Below are positions 23,783 through 36,043 of a stretch of 64,000 nt of DNA, in pieces. The stretch spans positions 62,001 through 126,000 of the forward strand of contig JALJCO010000100.1 of the NCBI GenBank assembly GCA_023101725.1, in the 5' to 3' direction. A program made the translations under genes and the position numbers. Below the pieces are notes generated by a model that saw only the letters and a list, made by a program, of their open reading frames with translations, made no database searches and was not told the origin of the DNA. The DNA comes from Atherinomorus stipes. Lineage: Eukaryota > Chordata > Actinopteri > Atheriniformes > Atherinidae. Positions within the stretch are counted from its first letter, which is position 1. Every line of letters begins with the position of its first letter.

Positions 23783-23809
<27 letters not shown>
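23783..23809. repeat. Poly-A tract
   Basis: A run of about 27 A in AT-rich unique sequence; the surrounding 23640-24120 holds nothing else recognised. Confidence 0.9.
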
Positions 23810-23812
<3 letters not shown>

Positions 23813-24122
23813 ATAAATAAATAGATTCAAGAGCAATATTTCTCTAAAGGCTAGGGACAGAACAATGGATGTTTCTGTAGAAGCTTGTAATCACTGAGAT
23901 CTTCTAAGCTAGCTAAATGAGCTATTAGCTAGCTTGCGGCTATGTGCTGCCAACTTGAGTTACACTATATGGAATTTCAAACTAAATAACCAACTACTGT
24001 ATCTCTGTGGATATTTTTCACAAATGATAAACTAATGAAAAGGAAAGTGAAGTTTTGACTTTGTGGTCTGCTTTGTGGCAGCCATTTTAATCTGTTTCTC
24101 CTGTTTCTTTTCTCCTGCACTA

Positions 24123-24597
24123 ATGCTGCATTCTAGTTGAACTCGGAAGTCGGAAATTCCTAGTTCCGAGTGGGTAGTTTCAACCGGAATGACCCCCGAA
24201 GTCGGATTTCCCACTCGGAAAGTCGGACAATCCTCGCAGCTCCGAGTTCAGATTTAAAGATGGCCACGCCCAGTGTTATCGGTTTTAGAAGCTCCTGTAA
24301 TGTTACATTTATTTACACTTCTTACTAATATTTTGCTGCATTAAATGAGTCATACATGTAGTTTTGGTTTATATAGATGTAGGGGGAAGCTGCGGTATAA
24401 TTCACATTTTTCATGCGGTATATGTGAACTACAACACCAGCTGTGCTAACAACAGCTAATAGCAATAGCCTTAACACATTGTTTTGCTAGGTGGCTAACT
24501 GGTTTTCCGACCAGTGAACTGGAACGCAAGTTGGTCGGGTGTGACGGGACCCCCCAGTTCCCACCTCCCAGTTCCGAGGTAAATGGAACGCAGCATC
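24123..24597. mobile_element. Palindromic MITE with TCGGAA-rich termini
   Basis: The left end ATGCTGCATTCTAGTTGAAC and the inverse of the right end, GATGCTGCGTTCCATTT, are similar inverted termini. Just inside are repeated CTCGGAAGTCGGAAATTCC blocks. Non-coding. The mobilising superfamily is not clear from the termini. Confidence 0.65.
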
Positions 24598-24599
24598 AG

Positions 24600-25394
24600 A
24601 CAAGGAATCCAGTGTAAATGAGGTTTAATAATTTGTCTGGCAGCGATATGCTGTGTATGTACGCAGCCAAATTCCCAAAGAGGCTGCTCTCATTTACGTA
24701 TTCACTGTTTCTGTTTGTGGGAGAGCAAATCGAGTCTGATAGCTCACTATGATGACGTTTCAAGCCAAGCCAGCTTGATTTATAAAGCACTTTACAACAG
24801 TAGTTACTGAACAAAACTGTTAAACATTTCAAAGTGTTTTGGGATTTTTGTTCTGCTCGGGTAAACCCTGATTTTATAATTGTAGCATCATCTCACAGAA
24901 ATAATAATTAAAACCAGTTAAAGATAACATTGCTATCAGCTATCTTCATGTATATGATGATCTTACAGAGACATAGTAGCAGTTCACAGTGGATTTAGCT
25001 GTAGCAGGCTTTAAATCATAGGCAAACAAAATGTCAATCTCCTCTTTTTTATACCACAGCCTCATCAGAAGAGAAATTTTAAGGCCCATTCAGATGCTTT
25101 CATCCTTATCCGGAGGTCGTTTTGTCCATCAGTGTGACCGTTGTGAGAGAGCTTACGAATCCGGAGTGCATAGCATAGCAAGGATAAACATGTATTGGTC
25201 ACCTATTTACACGTTAAAATAGAAAACAAAAGTAACAGATAAAACAAACAAACAACAACAAGAATTCTGAAAAATATTTATCAATACTCAACAGAAAATT
25301 ATTCTGCTACAGTTCAACAGATGACTGCCGAAAGAGCAGACATGTTTGGGTCAAATCCAGTCAAATTTTGGCATTTATCAAAATTATGACATTG
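24600..25394. other. Intergenic, nothing recognised
   Basis: AT-rich sequence without identifiable coding, RNA or transposon signals. Confidence 0.4.
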
Positions 25395-25723
25395 ATTTTG
25401 AAAACATGCAAATAAGCATGATGGAGCTCCTGTACTAAAAATTTGTTGAGCAACCCTTTGAGGCAATCACTGCAATCAAGTGTTTTCTGTAACGTCCAAT
25501 CAGACGTCTGCACTTGCTGACGTCTGATTTTGTCTGGGGCAGTTTTGTTTGTTTGTTTGTTTTAAAGTATTCTTTTCAACTGCAATTCAAAAGCAATATT
25601 TGAGTTCACTAAATCATAATTTTGTAAATTTTTATCTTTTTTAAAAAGTTTCTTGTCATTTGAATAACTATTGTGAATATAGCATTTTCTTTAATTGGAG
25701 AGTAATAATTTTGAGGACGACAG
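25395..25723 (+). mobile_element. Family C repeat, 3' half
   Basis: It carries GAGCAACCCTTTGAGGC and CACTGCAATCAAGTG, and ends TTTTGAGGACGACAG followed by TA (25724-25725). Same family as 4474-5190. The left half is missing. Confidence 0.65.
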
Positions 25724-25764
25724 TATATATATGATTTATTTAAATATTGATATATATGTATATA

Positions 25765-26981
25765 CACTATATTGCCAAAAGTATTTGCTTACCCATTCAA
25801 ATGATGGAATCAGGTGTTCCATCACTTCCATGGCCACAGGTGTATAAATGAAGCAGCTCAGCATGCAGACTGTTTCTACAAACATTTGTGAAAGAATGTG
25901 TCGCTCTCAGAAGCTCAGTGAATTCCAGCGTGGAACTGTGATAGGATGCCACCTGTGCAACAAATTTCCTCGCTCCTAAATATTCCACAGTCAACTGTCA
26001 GCTGTATTATAAGAAAATGGAAGTGTTTGGGAACGACAGCAACTCAAACACAAAGTGGTCGGCCATGTAAACTGATGGAGCAGGTCAGTGATGCTAAAGC
26101 ACATAATGAGAAGAGGTGGCCAACTTTCTGCAGAGTCAATCACTACAGACCTCCAAACTTCATGTGGCCTTCAGATCAGCTCAAGAACAGTGGCAGAGAG
26201 CTTCATGGAATGGGTTTCCATGGCGATCAGCTGCATCCATCCATACATCACCAAGTGCAATGCAAAGCGTGGATGCAGTGGTGAAAAGCAGCCGCCACTG
26301 GACTCTGGAGCAGTGGAGGCGTTCTCTGGAGGGACCAATCACGCTTCTCCATCTGGCAATCTGATGGAAGAGTCTGGGTTTGGCGGATGCCAGGAGAACG
26401 GTACTTGTCCGACTGCATCATGCCAAGTTTAAAGTTTGGTGGAGGGGGGATTATGGTGTGGGGATGTTTTTCAGGAGCTGAGCTTGGCCCCTTAGTTCCA
26501 GTGAAAAGAACTCTGAATGCTTCAGCTTACCAAGACATTCTGGACAATTCCATGCTCCCAACTTTGTGGGACCAGTTTGGAGCTGGCCCCTTCCTCTTCC
26601 AACATGACTGTGCACCAGTGCACAAAGCAGGTCCATGAAGACCTGGATGCAGAGTCTGGTGTGGAGGAACTGGACTGGCCTGCACAGAGTCCTGACCTCA
26701 ACCCCATAGAACATCTTTGGGATGAATCAGAGCGGAGACTGAGAGCCAGTCCTTCTCATCCAACATCAGTGTGACCTCACAAATGTGCTTCTGGAAAACG
26801 GTCCAAGATTCCCATAAACAATCCTAAACTTTGTGGACATCCTTCCCAGAAGATGAAGCTGTTCTAGCTGCAAAGGTGGACCAACGTCATATTGACTGGA
26901 CCCAATGGATCAGGAATGGGATGTTACTGAAGCTCATATGAGAGTCAAGGTAGGTGAGCTAACAATTTGGGCAATATAGTG
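25765..26981 (+). mobile_element. Tc1-like transposon, near full length, TA-flanked
   Basis: The left terminus CACTATATTGCCAAAAGTAT follows TA (25763-25764). The right terminus ..GGGCAATATAGTG precedes TA (26982-26983). At 1,217 bp it is close to the usual length for a Tc1 element and encloses a decayed transposase. A second, 5'-truncated copy is at 43318-44225. Confidence 0.92.
25895..26773 (+). pseudogene. Tc1-like transposase, frame-broken
   Basis: The N-terminal helix-turn-helix is visible as QQISSLLNIPQSTVSCIIRK (about 25955), followed by the GRPCKL linker. The catalytic region is split over three frames: [14 protein letters not shown] (about 26310, the first Asp block, eroded), [18 protein letters not shown] (about 26440), [13 protein letters not shown] (second Asp, about 26595) and [18 protein letters not shown] (catalytic Glu, about 26690). 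Frameshifts near 26120, 26380 and 26635 prevent a functional product. Confidence 0.88.
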
Positions 26982-26983
26982 TA

Positions 26984-27905
26984 TTTCACTATAGTGAAAT
27001 CAGCAGAATGGCATCGAATCATCTCCCACCCAGAGTCCATCCCGCCTTCCTTTTCTCACTCTGTCATATATATATTTTTTCCATGTTTCCTTACTTTTTT
27101 TCAGGCATTGTCACTCTGTCAGGTGAGATGGTGCATGTGTGTTTGGGGTAGGGGCATGCTGGTGAAACACCAGCTTGGACAGGTACGGTTACCAAGGAAA
27201 CAGGTCTGTGGACAGGTCTTGGAAAAAAAGGACAAACTGTTGCATTCGTGTTTCCCGTTTCACAGCCAGCAGTAATTACTTTATTGTGGACAGCTGAGAG
27301 AGAATCGGGGAGGCTTCATAAAGGAAGCAGAGTGAACCCAAATACACAACCACACTTAAGAAAACAAGCCCAGAATCCTGCATCCACACTCAGGATGGGG
27401 ATTGAATGAAAGAGGAGATTAGAATTAATTGATTTTTAGCAAGACTATTCTTTTTATTAATTAACTTATATCAACGCTAATTATAAATTGGACAAACATG
27501 AATTTGTTTGAATTAAATCACAATGAATTGGCTTGAACTGATTATGTCTGTAAAGTGCTTTGAGATGTTCTGAATTGGTGCTATAGAAACCCGGAAACAC
27601 ACAGTTGCTGTTGTTTGCTATTGTCCTGAGGACCCCTCCTCCAGCCACATAAGCAGGTGGGCAGTTCTCAGATGCACTCAGCGTTGCAGTCTCCAGTAAA
27701 AATGAAATGCAGTCAGATTCACTGGTTGATGCTCATTTCTTCACTTTTTCACCATGTGCTTGGAGTGATCCAATATTTAATCCCACATGAAGACATGCTA
27801 CCTCTGTTTCCTGTCTATGTAAAACCTCATTTTCAAGTATAGGTCGAGGACATGCCCAAAGATCCATGCTGCCTTCAAATCTGTGTTGTATATATAGATA
27901 TGTGT
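26984..27905. other. Intergenic; SINE-like tail fragment
   Basis: Mostly unrecognised. The segment GTAAAGTGCTTTGAGATG at about 27551 resembles the 3' tail of common fish tRNA-SINEs, but no tRNA-like head is present. Confidence 0.35.
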
Positions 27906-27911
27906 ATATTA

Positions 27912-28300
27912 GGAGTGTAACAATACATCAATCTAAATCAATACATCAATATAGATTGATGTATTGATCGTAGATCAATCCAAAAACCCAATATTGACAA
28001 AAAATCGACATCTAACCCACTTTTATTATGAAAATGGTTTAATTTTGAAGGTCCTCTGACACAATATTTTGACAACAAAATCCATGTTTATAGTTGTGCA
28101 GTGGATAAATGTGACACTGGGAGATTGTACAGCAAAGCTTACAGTTGTGTTATAAAAAACAATAACCTTGTTTATAACTTGTTATGTAGTTTTATATCGT
28201 TTCATATTGATCGGTATATCGTAAATCAAATCAAATCGAAATTGTATCGTGACTGACTGTGAGATTTCGTCAGATATCGAATCGCCTATCCACTGTATCA
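27912..28300. mobile_element. Degenerate hAT-like MITE
   Basis: The left end TAGGAGTGTAACAATACAT and the later TCGTAAATCAAATCAAATCG / ATATCGAATCG segments resemble the TAGGGGTGTAACGATACA type of hAT MITE. The right terminus and target duplication are not clear. Confidence 0.45.
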
Positions 28301-28782
28301 ATTATACTGTATATACTGTATATATAGGTATTTCAGTATAAATGATCTAAAATAAGTTATTCAAAATAATTTGACAGTTTGATTTTGGAATACCTGTGAC
28401 ATCATAACATCATCACTTATATGAATTAATTATATTTAACCTATAAATGTGTACATAACTATTTTTCATAGCATAAAACTGTGCATTGTGGTTAACACAG
28501 ATTGACGTACACCTATGAATTCAGTCTTAGTGAGGACGTTTTGACATGGTAGCAAGTTTCAACAGACCACTGACATCATCACTTTGTGTGCCTGGCCTGT
28601 ACCACCACAATCACTGTGTTTGGAGCATCTGGTCCCTTCCTTCTTTCACCTAATGGTATGATTCCAGGCTGTCCTTGCATGTGATTGGATGGTGGGCATC
28701 AAACCAACAGAGCTGAGCAGTTGAAGGTTTGGCTTTCCACAACAGTTGTCAGCACTTCTAATTTGCCACAGTCGCCTCTTAA

Positions 28783-29246
28783 AGGGACAAGAGGCAGGTG
28801 TTTAAAAACAAACAAACATGCATGTCCTTTTTTTTTTCATACTAATGGGTGATGAAGCACTAAATACCAAAAAGAACGTTTCCACCCACGTTTCTCTCCG
28901 TTGCCTTGAACAGGCTGTGTGCTGCAAAATGCGCTGTCATTTGGTGTCCGAATGTCCCGCGCTGCCCTGCGGACGTGATGTCAAATGACGCTACATCCGC
29001 AGTTTTGATCCAGGAAGAAGCCGGTCGCGGTAAATTCAAACACTGTAAGCGATAGTTATGGATTCTTCTGCCGTCAGCAAACGATCCAGATCAACTGAAA
29101 GACACTAAAAAGTGTAATTACGAAGAAAAAGGTGAGTAAACAACATTATAGCTTCAGTTTGTGCTCCCGTGATGGCTTGGCTCGTGGCTGCAGTTACCTG
29201 AAGCGCCAGTCGCGAGTTTAATTTCTTAATCTTGCCTCTAGTCCCT
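28783..29246. mobile_element. TTAA MITE, family T3 copy 1
   Basis: TTAA (28779-28782) precedes AGGGACAAGAGGCAGG. The right end TTGCCTCTAGTCCCT is followed by TTAA (29247-29250). The 464-bp element recurs in inverted orientation at 34172-34640. Non-coding. Confidence 0.88.
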
Positions 29247-29250
29247 TTAA

Positions 29251-30730
29251 ATCTGGCTCATTTGTGAATAACGCATCACTAGCGTGCAGATATGAACTCC
29301 TGTCCTGCTTCCAATTACAGTGGATCTGAAGAAGCCTCTGACTGAAGCCCCTCATGTTACTGTCACACATGCACTGGAGCAAATTTTCTACTCATATTCT
29401 GTAGTGGTGATGCGTGCAAGATTTACTCTGGTCTCTGCAGAGATTTTCCACCCAGGCCTTTAATAAACTCTCCACATCATGTGTGTGTGATTTATTCTAA
29501 ACATTAAGTTACTCATTTTTGTGTTGTTACACAGGACCTATCATCAAACAGATGTAAGAGTAAATACTAGTTTTCACAACTTAATGATTGAGTAGCACAG
29601 AATTAGTAACAACACCATCACTAATAATTTAAACCATACTGAGCAGTCACTAAGAGGTCCTACATTATTTATGATTATTTACTCTTCTTAAGTCCCCAAG
29701 TAAAGTGGAGCATTATACAGAATGACAAATGAGTGCTTAATTATGACTTAGTCATTATCTGTCCATTAGTTATCTTTTATGTCTCTTCAAGTAAAGTGGC
29801 TCATTACACGGAGTATTTCATTATCAAGACTTTTTTTTTTCATTATCTCTTTACATTATTGGTTATTGGTGCAGCTTTGAACTCAGTGATTTCCTCTCAT
29901 TACTTCATAGCTGAATCCCACACTGCTCTGACTGACCAGCTGCTCTGTTGAAATGCGTAGTTTCTTAACCACAGACTCTGTTTTTAGTGCTGTTAACAGT
30001 CTAACACGCTTCAGCCGGAACTGGACCCAGTACAGGAACAGACTCATGCAGAGGTTCATGTGTCCCACTTAGTGTTTTCATGCAATGTAATTGTTACTCT
30101 GAGACTTATCGGGGTACAGTATGTTCAAAAGGACTGAAAGGTGCAGACACTGTGAGAGGAGGTTGGCAGTGGAAATCTAAAATGTGTCCTGGTAATAAAA
30201 CTAGCTTCTTTACTTCACCGTAGTGACTGACTCAGCAAATTAAGCTAAAAAGAAGATTTTAGCAGTGTTAGAGATTGTTTTAAACTTATGGTTCCTTCTG
30301 ATTTTAGTGCTGCAAACAAAAAGAGAGAAAATGTGGACAGATATGTTTCATTTATGCTCCCACACCTGCACCTTTTAACTCAGTCCAGTCTTGGAAAAGT
30401 TACTTTCCAGAGACTATAATGAATATAATGAAAAATGTGTGGAAATAAGCCTGCCCGGATCCTCTCTACCTCTTAGTTTGGGTATGTAGGATGACTATAT
30501 TATAAACTCTTTTTACAGTTATTCAATTTAAAAATATAGAAGTAATTTTTAAAAGACTTTTCTCCATTAACAAATGAATAAAAGTAAATAAATAAGTAAA
30601 CAAGAATGAAAAAAAAAAAAATCCAAAGTACTGAAAGCTTTTTGGGATTTATTTCTGAATATTTTGGGAAAAAAATGATGGTAGGTTTCAGTAGATTTCA
30701 CCAATCTTATGGTGTTATGGTAACATGATC
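29251..30730. other. Intergenic, nothing recognised
   Basis: AT-rich unique sequence. Open frames are short and show no family resemblance. Confidence 0.4.
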
Positions 30731-30734
30731 CCCC

Positions 30735-31030
30735 CACCCAGCAAAAGTTGGTTGAAAAGACATCATGTCCATCCATTGAAAACATTGAAACAACGTTTTG
30801 ATTTGGTTGAAAAGTGAAAGGTGAAAAACCGTCTTTCAATTAGACATTGAAAAGATGTTTTTTGACGACTTTTCAATGTCTAATATTGGGCTAAATTTGG
30901 ACCAAATCAGACGGTCCAAACTCCCCCCCCATTCTCAACATCTATTTTTAGGCTTAAATATGGCTAAGACGGACCGGCCAGATTTAGCCCAAAAAGCAAC
31001 GTTGTGTTTGGTACCAGAGTTATATGAAAG
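30735..31030. repeat. Degenerate TTGAAAAG-rich repeat
   Basis: TTGAAAAG, TTTCAATGTCTAAT and their inverses recur several times between 30745 and 30900. The pattern suggests a decayed minisatellite-like repeat. I cannot assign a family. Confidence 0.4.
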
Positions 31031-31454
31031 CTTTTAAGTGAAGGATTTCCAGTTTGTCAAGAAATGTGGGGAAAAAAAGACAAGTTGTTTTAAAACTGCT
31101 CAGAAATGAAAAACCATCAGAACCGTGCATATTTTTCTTCTGGGTAGAACGTACTCGGGATCAAAGTCCAACAGAAGGACCACTGTGCAGCAACCGATCC
31201 AAAATCCAGGCCTGGTGATGGTTCGGCTTTGTACCAGTGTCATAACAATCCTTGTTCACACTTCTGTGATGGCAGCGTTGACCAGTTTGTGGAGGTTTTG
31301 GAACAACACGTCCTTCCTTCAGGGATGTGACAGTGTGTCTTAAAGAAGACTGGAAGTGTTTCTGGCTGCTTTTATTGATCGTGTCATGTTGGATACTGTA
31401 TCATTAATGTTCTTTAAGTTCATGTTACCTTGTTGCACTGTGGCTGGGAAAGTC

Positions 31455-31740
31455 ATTTATCCATCCATCTATTTTCTTGCCACTTGTTTGGGGCAGCTGG
31501 CCACATTTGCCAGCTCATCCAGGGGGATCCTAAGGTGTCCCAGGCCAGCCTCAAGATATAGTCCCTCCTGGGTGTCTTACCAGTGAGATGTGCCTGGAAT
31601 ACCTCACCAGAGGGATGCCCATCCTGTGGAGGAAACTCATTTTGGCTGCTAGCATCCCTTCCCATCCTTACCCAGAGCCCATGACCACAGGTGAGGGTAG
31701 GAATGTAGATTGACTGGCAAATTACAAGCCTCAGTGTTAG
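31455..31740 (-). mobile_element. RTE/Rex3-like LINE, 3' fragment
   Basis: On the minus strand the sequence ends in ATGGATGG repeats (complement of CCATCCATC at about 31459) and contains a stretch encoding ILRLAWDTLGSPWMSW. This corresponds to the C-terminal end typical of fish Rex3/RTE reverse transcriptases, which often end in GATG repeats. The rest of the element is absent. Family assignment is from memory of the pattern. Confidence 0.55.
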
Positions 31741-32029
31741 GCGACAAATAATGAGAATAGTTTGAATTATACAGTAGAGGCCTTCATTGTTTCTTTCCTC
31801 TGAATTTTTACGATGCTGTATCTGCTAAACATGATAACAATAACTCTCTCACCGACTGTAGATGCATGTTATCAACAATGACCATAGCAGTATATGTTGC
31901 AGCTGCAGGTTCTCAGTCTATGAGGGAGGAAAAGGTAAGTTTTAGGGGTGTAAACTAAGTGAACTTTGTTACAGAAACATTCACTGTAAATGCAAACAAT
32001 TTCCTCACTAAAGATAATTAGTGCATTGA

Positions 32030-32859
32030 AGGAATAGTACACTCAGACAATGATGTTCCTTCATTTTCTACTCACCCTCATGCTGAGCAAGACTCAGATG
32101 CCTCAAATGCAGCCGGAGATCGGACGGGTTTCATTTTCCCCCAACTTTCATATGATGGAGTTCACCGGCGACTGAACCAAAAAGGTCCATAAAAGTCCAC
32201 AAAAACTTGTCTATATTCTTCCATACTGCTCGTCCAATGTAATCCAAGTGTCCTGAGTGGGTAGCGTCCAGAATTTACTTGAAACAACATCATTTGGTTT
32301 ATTTTCATAGTTTAAACAGTTCTACATCTAGCACCCGTGAAGCGCGCACATGCGAGTTCACAGCACTACAGAAGCCGCGGCAGACAAGATCACACATTCT
32401 CTTTTTCTTTCTTTCTTTGTTTTAAATCAATAGCCAACCTCTTTTGTGTTTGTTCGCAGCTCGTTCGCTCTCGGCTCAATGTAAACAGCGAGTTTCTTCT
32501 ACTACGCTTGCATTATCAGCAGAGTAGGCGCTGAATGCTGCAGCTTTGTTGTGAACGCATTGCATAGAAACGTCAATGTTCGACTGTTTAGGCTATAAAA
32601 ATCTACTAAATGAAGTCGTTTCAGGACTCAGGACACTTGGATTACATTGGACGAGCAGTATGGAGGAATACTGACAAGTTTTTGTGGACTTTTATGGATC
32701 TTTTTTGGTTCAGTCGCCGGTGAACTCCATTATGAAAGTTGGTGGAAAACTAAAAACTGTCCGATCTCCAGCTGCATTTGAGAAATTGAAGAAGTGTCTT
32801 CCTCAGCATAAGAGTGAGTAGAAAATGAACGCACATCATTCTGAGGGTGGACTACTCCT
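32030..32859. mobile_element. TTAA MITE, family T1 copy 3
   Basis: The left end AGGAATAGTACACTCAG follows TTGA (32026-32029). The right end ..GGTGGACTACTCCT is followed by TTAA (32860-32863). Inverted halves share the T1 landmarks, including TCCTGAGTGGGTAGCGTCC on the left and its partly deleted inverse on the right. It abuts the next TTAA element. Confidence 0.85.
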
Positions 32860-32863
32860 TTAA

Positions 32864-33968
32864 ATGATAAGTTTCTTTTTTCCCAACCTGGACCTTATTT
32901 CTAGGAGTATATATGTGCATTTACTCACCGGTAAAGTGTCTGCATCACTTTGACTCCTTGAGACGATATTACTTTGAGTCGCTTTTAGTGAACGTCCAGT
33001 ATCATGGCGGAGACGGGGCAGCCACTATATAACCCCAGCTTTACACCTGGTCCGTGACGTGAGCGCAGCGCAGCGGCTCGCCCATGTAATCAATGGTTTG
33101 AAACATATTTATCACGCCGCGGCGCGTGAGCAGTCCGTCGTCGCTCTGGCAAGCCGCGCCGCTGCACTAAAGATACGCGCCAGCTCTATTTTTGACGCTC
33201 CACGCACCAACACTGCGTCAATTTCAGTAGTTCAGATCGAACCAGACAAGAAGTCAGACACAGGTTCAGCGTAAAATATCCGGTAACTTCCTAAACAAAA
33301 GCCACTGTGCAGCTTTTAAACTGCTGGACTACCTGAACATGACAGCATCTCCGTGTCCACAAGGTTACAGTGAAATAAAAAACCATGATGCATGAACATG
33401 TGGACAAAGCCGCTGCGCTGCGCTGCGCTGCGTTGCGCTGCGTTGCGCTGCGCTGCGTTCACGTCACGGACCAGGTGTAAAGCCGGGGTAAGACATTATC
33501 TGCAGCAAAACTCCTTTATTTTCGCCAATACTTTAAGTTAAATGGACGAACAAACGAGTACTATTGTTCTGTGAGTCCAGATTTAGCTTTCCGTTAGTTA
33601 TCAGGGTTCTACACACTTTTCAGGGCCGTGCGGTCATGATAGGCGCTTCCTAGTACAGCTGAGACGAGCAGCTCGCTTCCCAGACAACAACAAAAACACA
33701 ATTTGTGAAACTCTGAACTCACAGGACAATAGTACTCATCCGTTCGTTATTCTACTTAAAGCATTGATGAAATGAAGGAGTTTTACTGCAGATAATGTCT
33801 TATATAGTGGCTGCCCCGTCTCCACCATGATACCAGACGTTCACCGAAAAGCAGCTCAACATAATATCTTCCCAATGACTCAAAGTGATGCAGAAACTTA
33901 CCGGTGAGTAAATGCACGTATAAACTCCTAGAAATAAGGTCCAGGTTGAAAAAAAAGCAACTTATCCT
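32864..33968. mobile_element. TTAA MITE, family T4 copy 1, with nested insertion
   Basis: It begins ATGATAAGTTTCTT immediately after TTAA 32860-32863, which it shares with the preceding element. It ends ..GCAACTTATCCT before TTAA 33969-33972. The inverted termini are long: ACCTGGACCTTATTTCTAGG on the left and its inverse on the right. The element is palindromic and interrupted at 33033-33488. A solo end of the same family is at 36670-36766. Confidence 0.82.
33033..33488. mobile_element. Harbinger-type MITE with TAA duplication and CGCTG repeat
   Basis: TAA (33030-33032) precedes CCCCAGCTTTACACCTGG. The right end CCAGGTGTAAAGCCGGGG is followed by TAA (33489-33491). Removing the insert restores the host palindrome (GCCACTATATAAGACATT, read inverted near 33800). 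A 3-bp TWA duplication is typical of PIF/Harbinger elements. The right subterminal region carries a (CGCTG)n-like tract at 33415-33457, mirrored by GAGCGCAGCGCAGCG on the left. GC content is far above the surroundings. Confidence 0.8.
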
Positions 33969-34171
33969 TTAAACTTAATTCATGCTAGTTTTTCAAATTT
34001 ACTTTCTCACATCAAGGTTACTGTACTTTTTACCTTCGTACTTGTCTAATCAAGTACCATGTACTTGGTTTTTCTGGGTGTGCACAACACCTGTACACAC
34101 CTGTTCCTGACAGTACTTATTTCCCATTGTGCTTTGCGGCACCCTCTGTTCTGTTCTGCACCATGAGTTAA

Positions 34172-34640
34172 AGGGACTTGAGGCAAGATTAAGAAACCAA
34201 ACTTGCGACTGCCGCGACTGGCGTTTCAGGTAACTGCAGCCACGAGCCAAGCCGTCACGGGAGCACAAACTGAAGCTATAATGTTGTTTACTTACCTTTT
34301 TCTTCATAGTTACACTTTTTAGTGTCTTTCAGTTGATCTGGATCGTTTGCTGACGGCAGAATAATCTGTAACTATCGCTTACAGTGTTTGAATTTACCGC
34401 GACCGTCTTCTTCCTGTATCAAAACTGCGGATGTAGGTCATTTGACGTCACGTCCGCAGGGCAGCGCGGGAAATTCGGACACCGAATTGCAGCGCTTAAT
34501 GCAGCACACAGCCTGTTCAAGGCAACGGAGAGAAACATGGGTGGAAACGTTCTTTTTGGTATTTAGCGCTTCATCACCCATTAGTATGAAAAAATGGACA
34601 TTCATGTTTGTTTGTTTTTAAATTCCTGCCTCAAGTCCCT
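34172..34640. mobile_element. TTAA MITE, family T3 copy 2 (inverted)
   Basis: TTAA (34168-34171) precedes AGGGACTTGAGGCAAG. The right end TGCCTCAAGTCCCT is followed by TTAA (34641-34644). It is the inverse of the copy at 28783-29246 along its whole length. Non-coding; it overlaps only chance frames. Confidence 0.88.
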
Positions 34641-34879
34641 TTAAATGTTCATGTAATCCCATGATGCCATCCCCATTTCTCATCTCACACATTGGTTCAG
34701 GTTGTACAGATCTCACCCTTAGTGAGACCGTGTGGCACACGCAGAATGAGGTATCCTACTGAGTAACGTGCTGCTCTTGCCTCATGGACTTGAACATCAT
34801 GACACTGATTTCATGTTGTGGTTCAGCAGAAAAATTGAAAACAGACAAACAAAAGATAAAACAAGTAAACATGTGTGAT

Positions 34880-35140
34880 GGTGCTCCTGAACTAAAAAAT
34901 TTAATGAGCAACACTTTGAGGAAATCACTTGAATCAGGAGTTTCCTGTAATGTTTAACCAAACTCCTGTTGACAGGTATGTTGGTCCACTGTTTATGAGC
35001 AAGGTGCTTTAACTTGTCTGAAAGTTTTGTTTGTTTGTTGTTTTTTTTTAAAATTATTATTACTTTTTTCCTGTTTCTTGTTATTTGAATTACTATTGTG
35101 AATTTATCCTTTTCTGTAATGGGAGGATGTAGACTTTCAA
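34880..35140 (+). mobile_element. Family C repeat, 3' fragment
   Basis: It shares GAGCAACACTTTGAGGAAAT and TATTGTGAATTTATCCTTTTC with the other family C copies. The terminal GAGGACGACTG is eroded. Confidence 0.55.
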
Positions 35141-36043
35141 GCACATCTGTATACTGACATATATTAAGTGGGGACAACATTGGAAAAAAAAAATTACAGC
35201 TCACTCAAATACAATAATTTCATAATAATTTCCATAATTAAGTTAGTTTACTTACTTTTCCCAAGGCAATTGATTTCCTAAATTTTTAAGTAAACATAAC
35301 TGCTTTAATATTTACAGTGTTGTGGCTTACTGGTTCTGCCAAAAGGATCTGGGTGGGGCCACTGTCAGCTATTAATAACGTTAAATACAGATTTCCCATT
35401 TAATTGGCTGCACTGAGCATATCAATCTTTCATCCCAGCAAAGTGAAACGGTTGCACACCAATCTGATCAGACAACATTTCCAGCAGCGACTAAGCTAGT
35501 TAAACACATAAGAGTGTTGCATCAATACCAATCTCTGTAAAGTGAAACCCGAGGGGGGACTTCTCACCACAGAGAATAGCAGCTTCAAAGCAACAACACA
35601 TGCTTGCAAAGTGATTGAAACATCCATTTATTCCTGATCTCATTGGTGTTTGGCTGATTTCCTTTGTCCTTGTTCTATAAGGATATTTGTTCTTATAAAA
35701 TCTTTGCATAAAAAAGGAAATCTATCTGAAGGAGGAGGAGGAAAGAAATATAATGTTTAGTTGTATTACAGAGAGAAAAAAAAAACACACCAACTTCCAT
35801 CATCTTTAGGTAATGAACTGAAAAGTTTTGGGAAAATGTCATTTATGCACCATTTTAATATAATGAGTTAGACTCGACCCTTTAACTGCCTGCTCTACGC
35901 TGAATTGTAAAAATAACAATTCCTTTTTTTTTTTTTTTTTTATAAAAAAGCATTAAAGGGAACTGATAAAAAAAACCTGGATCCAGACGAGGGTCCGGTA
36001 GGTTCATACTGGGTCATGAGGTCACTGATGTGTTTTTGTCCTA
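35141..36043. other. Intergenic, nothing recognised
   Basis: AT-rich. Poly-A and poly-T runs lie near 35777 and 35925-35942. No gene or clear element is visible. Confidence 0.4.
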
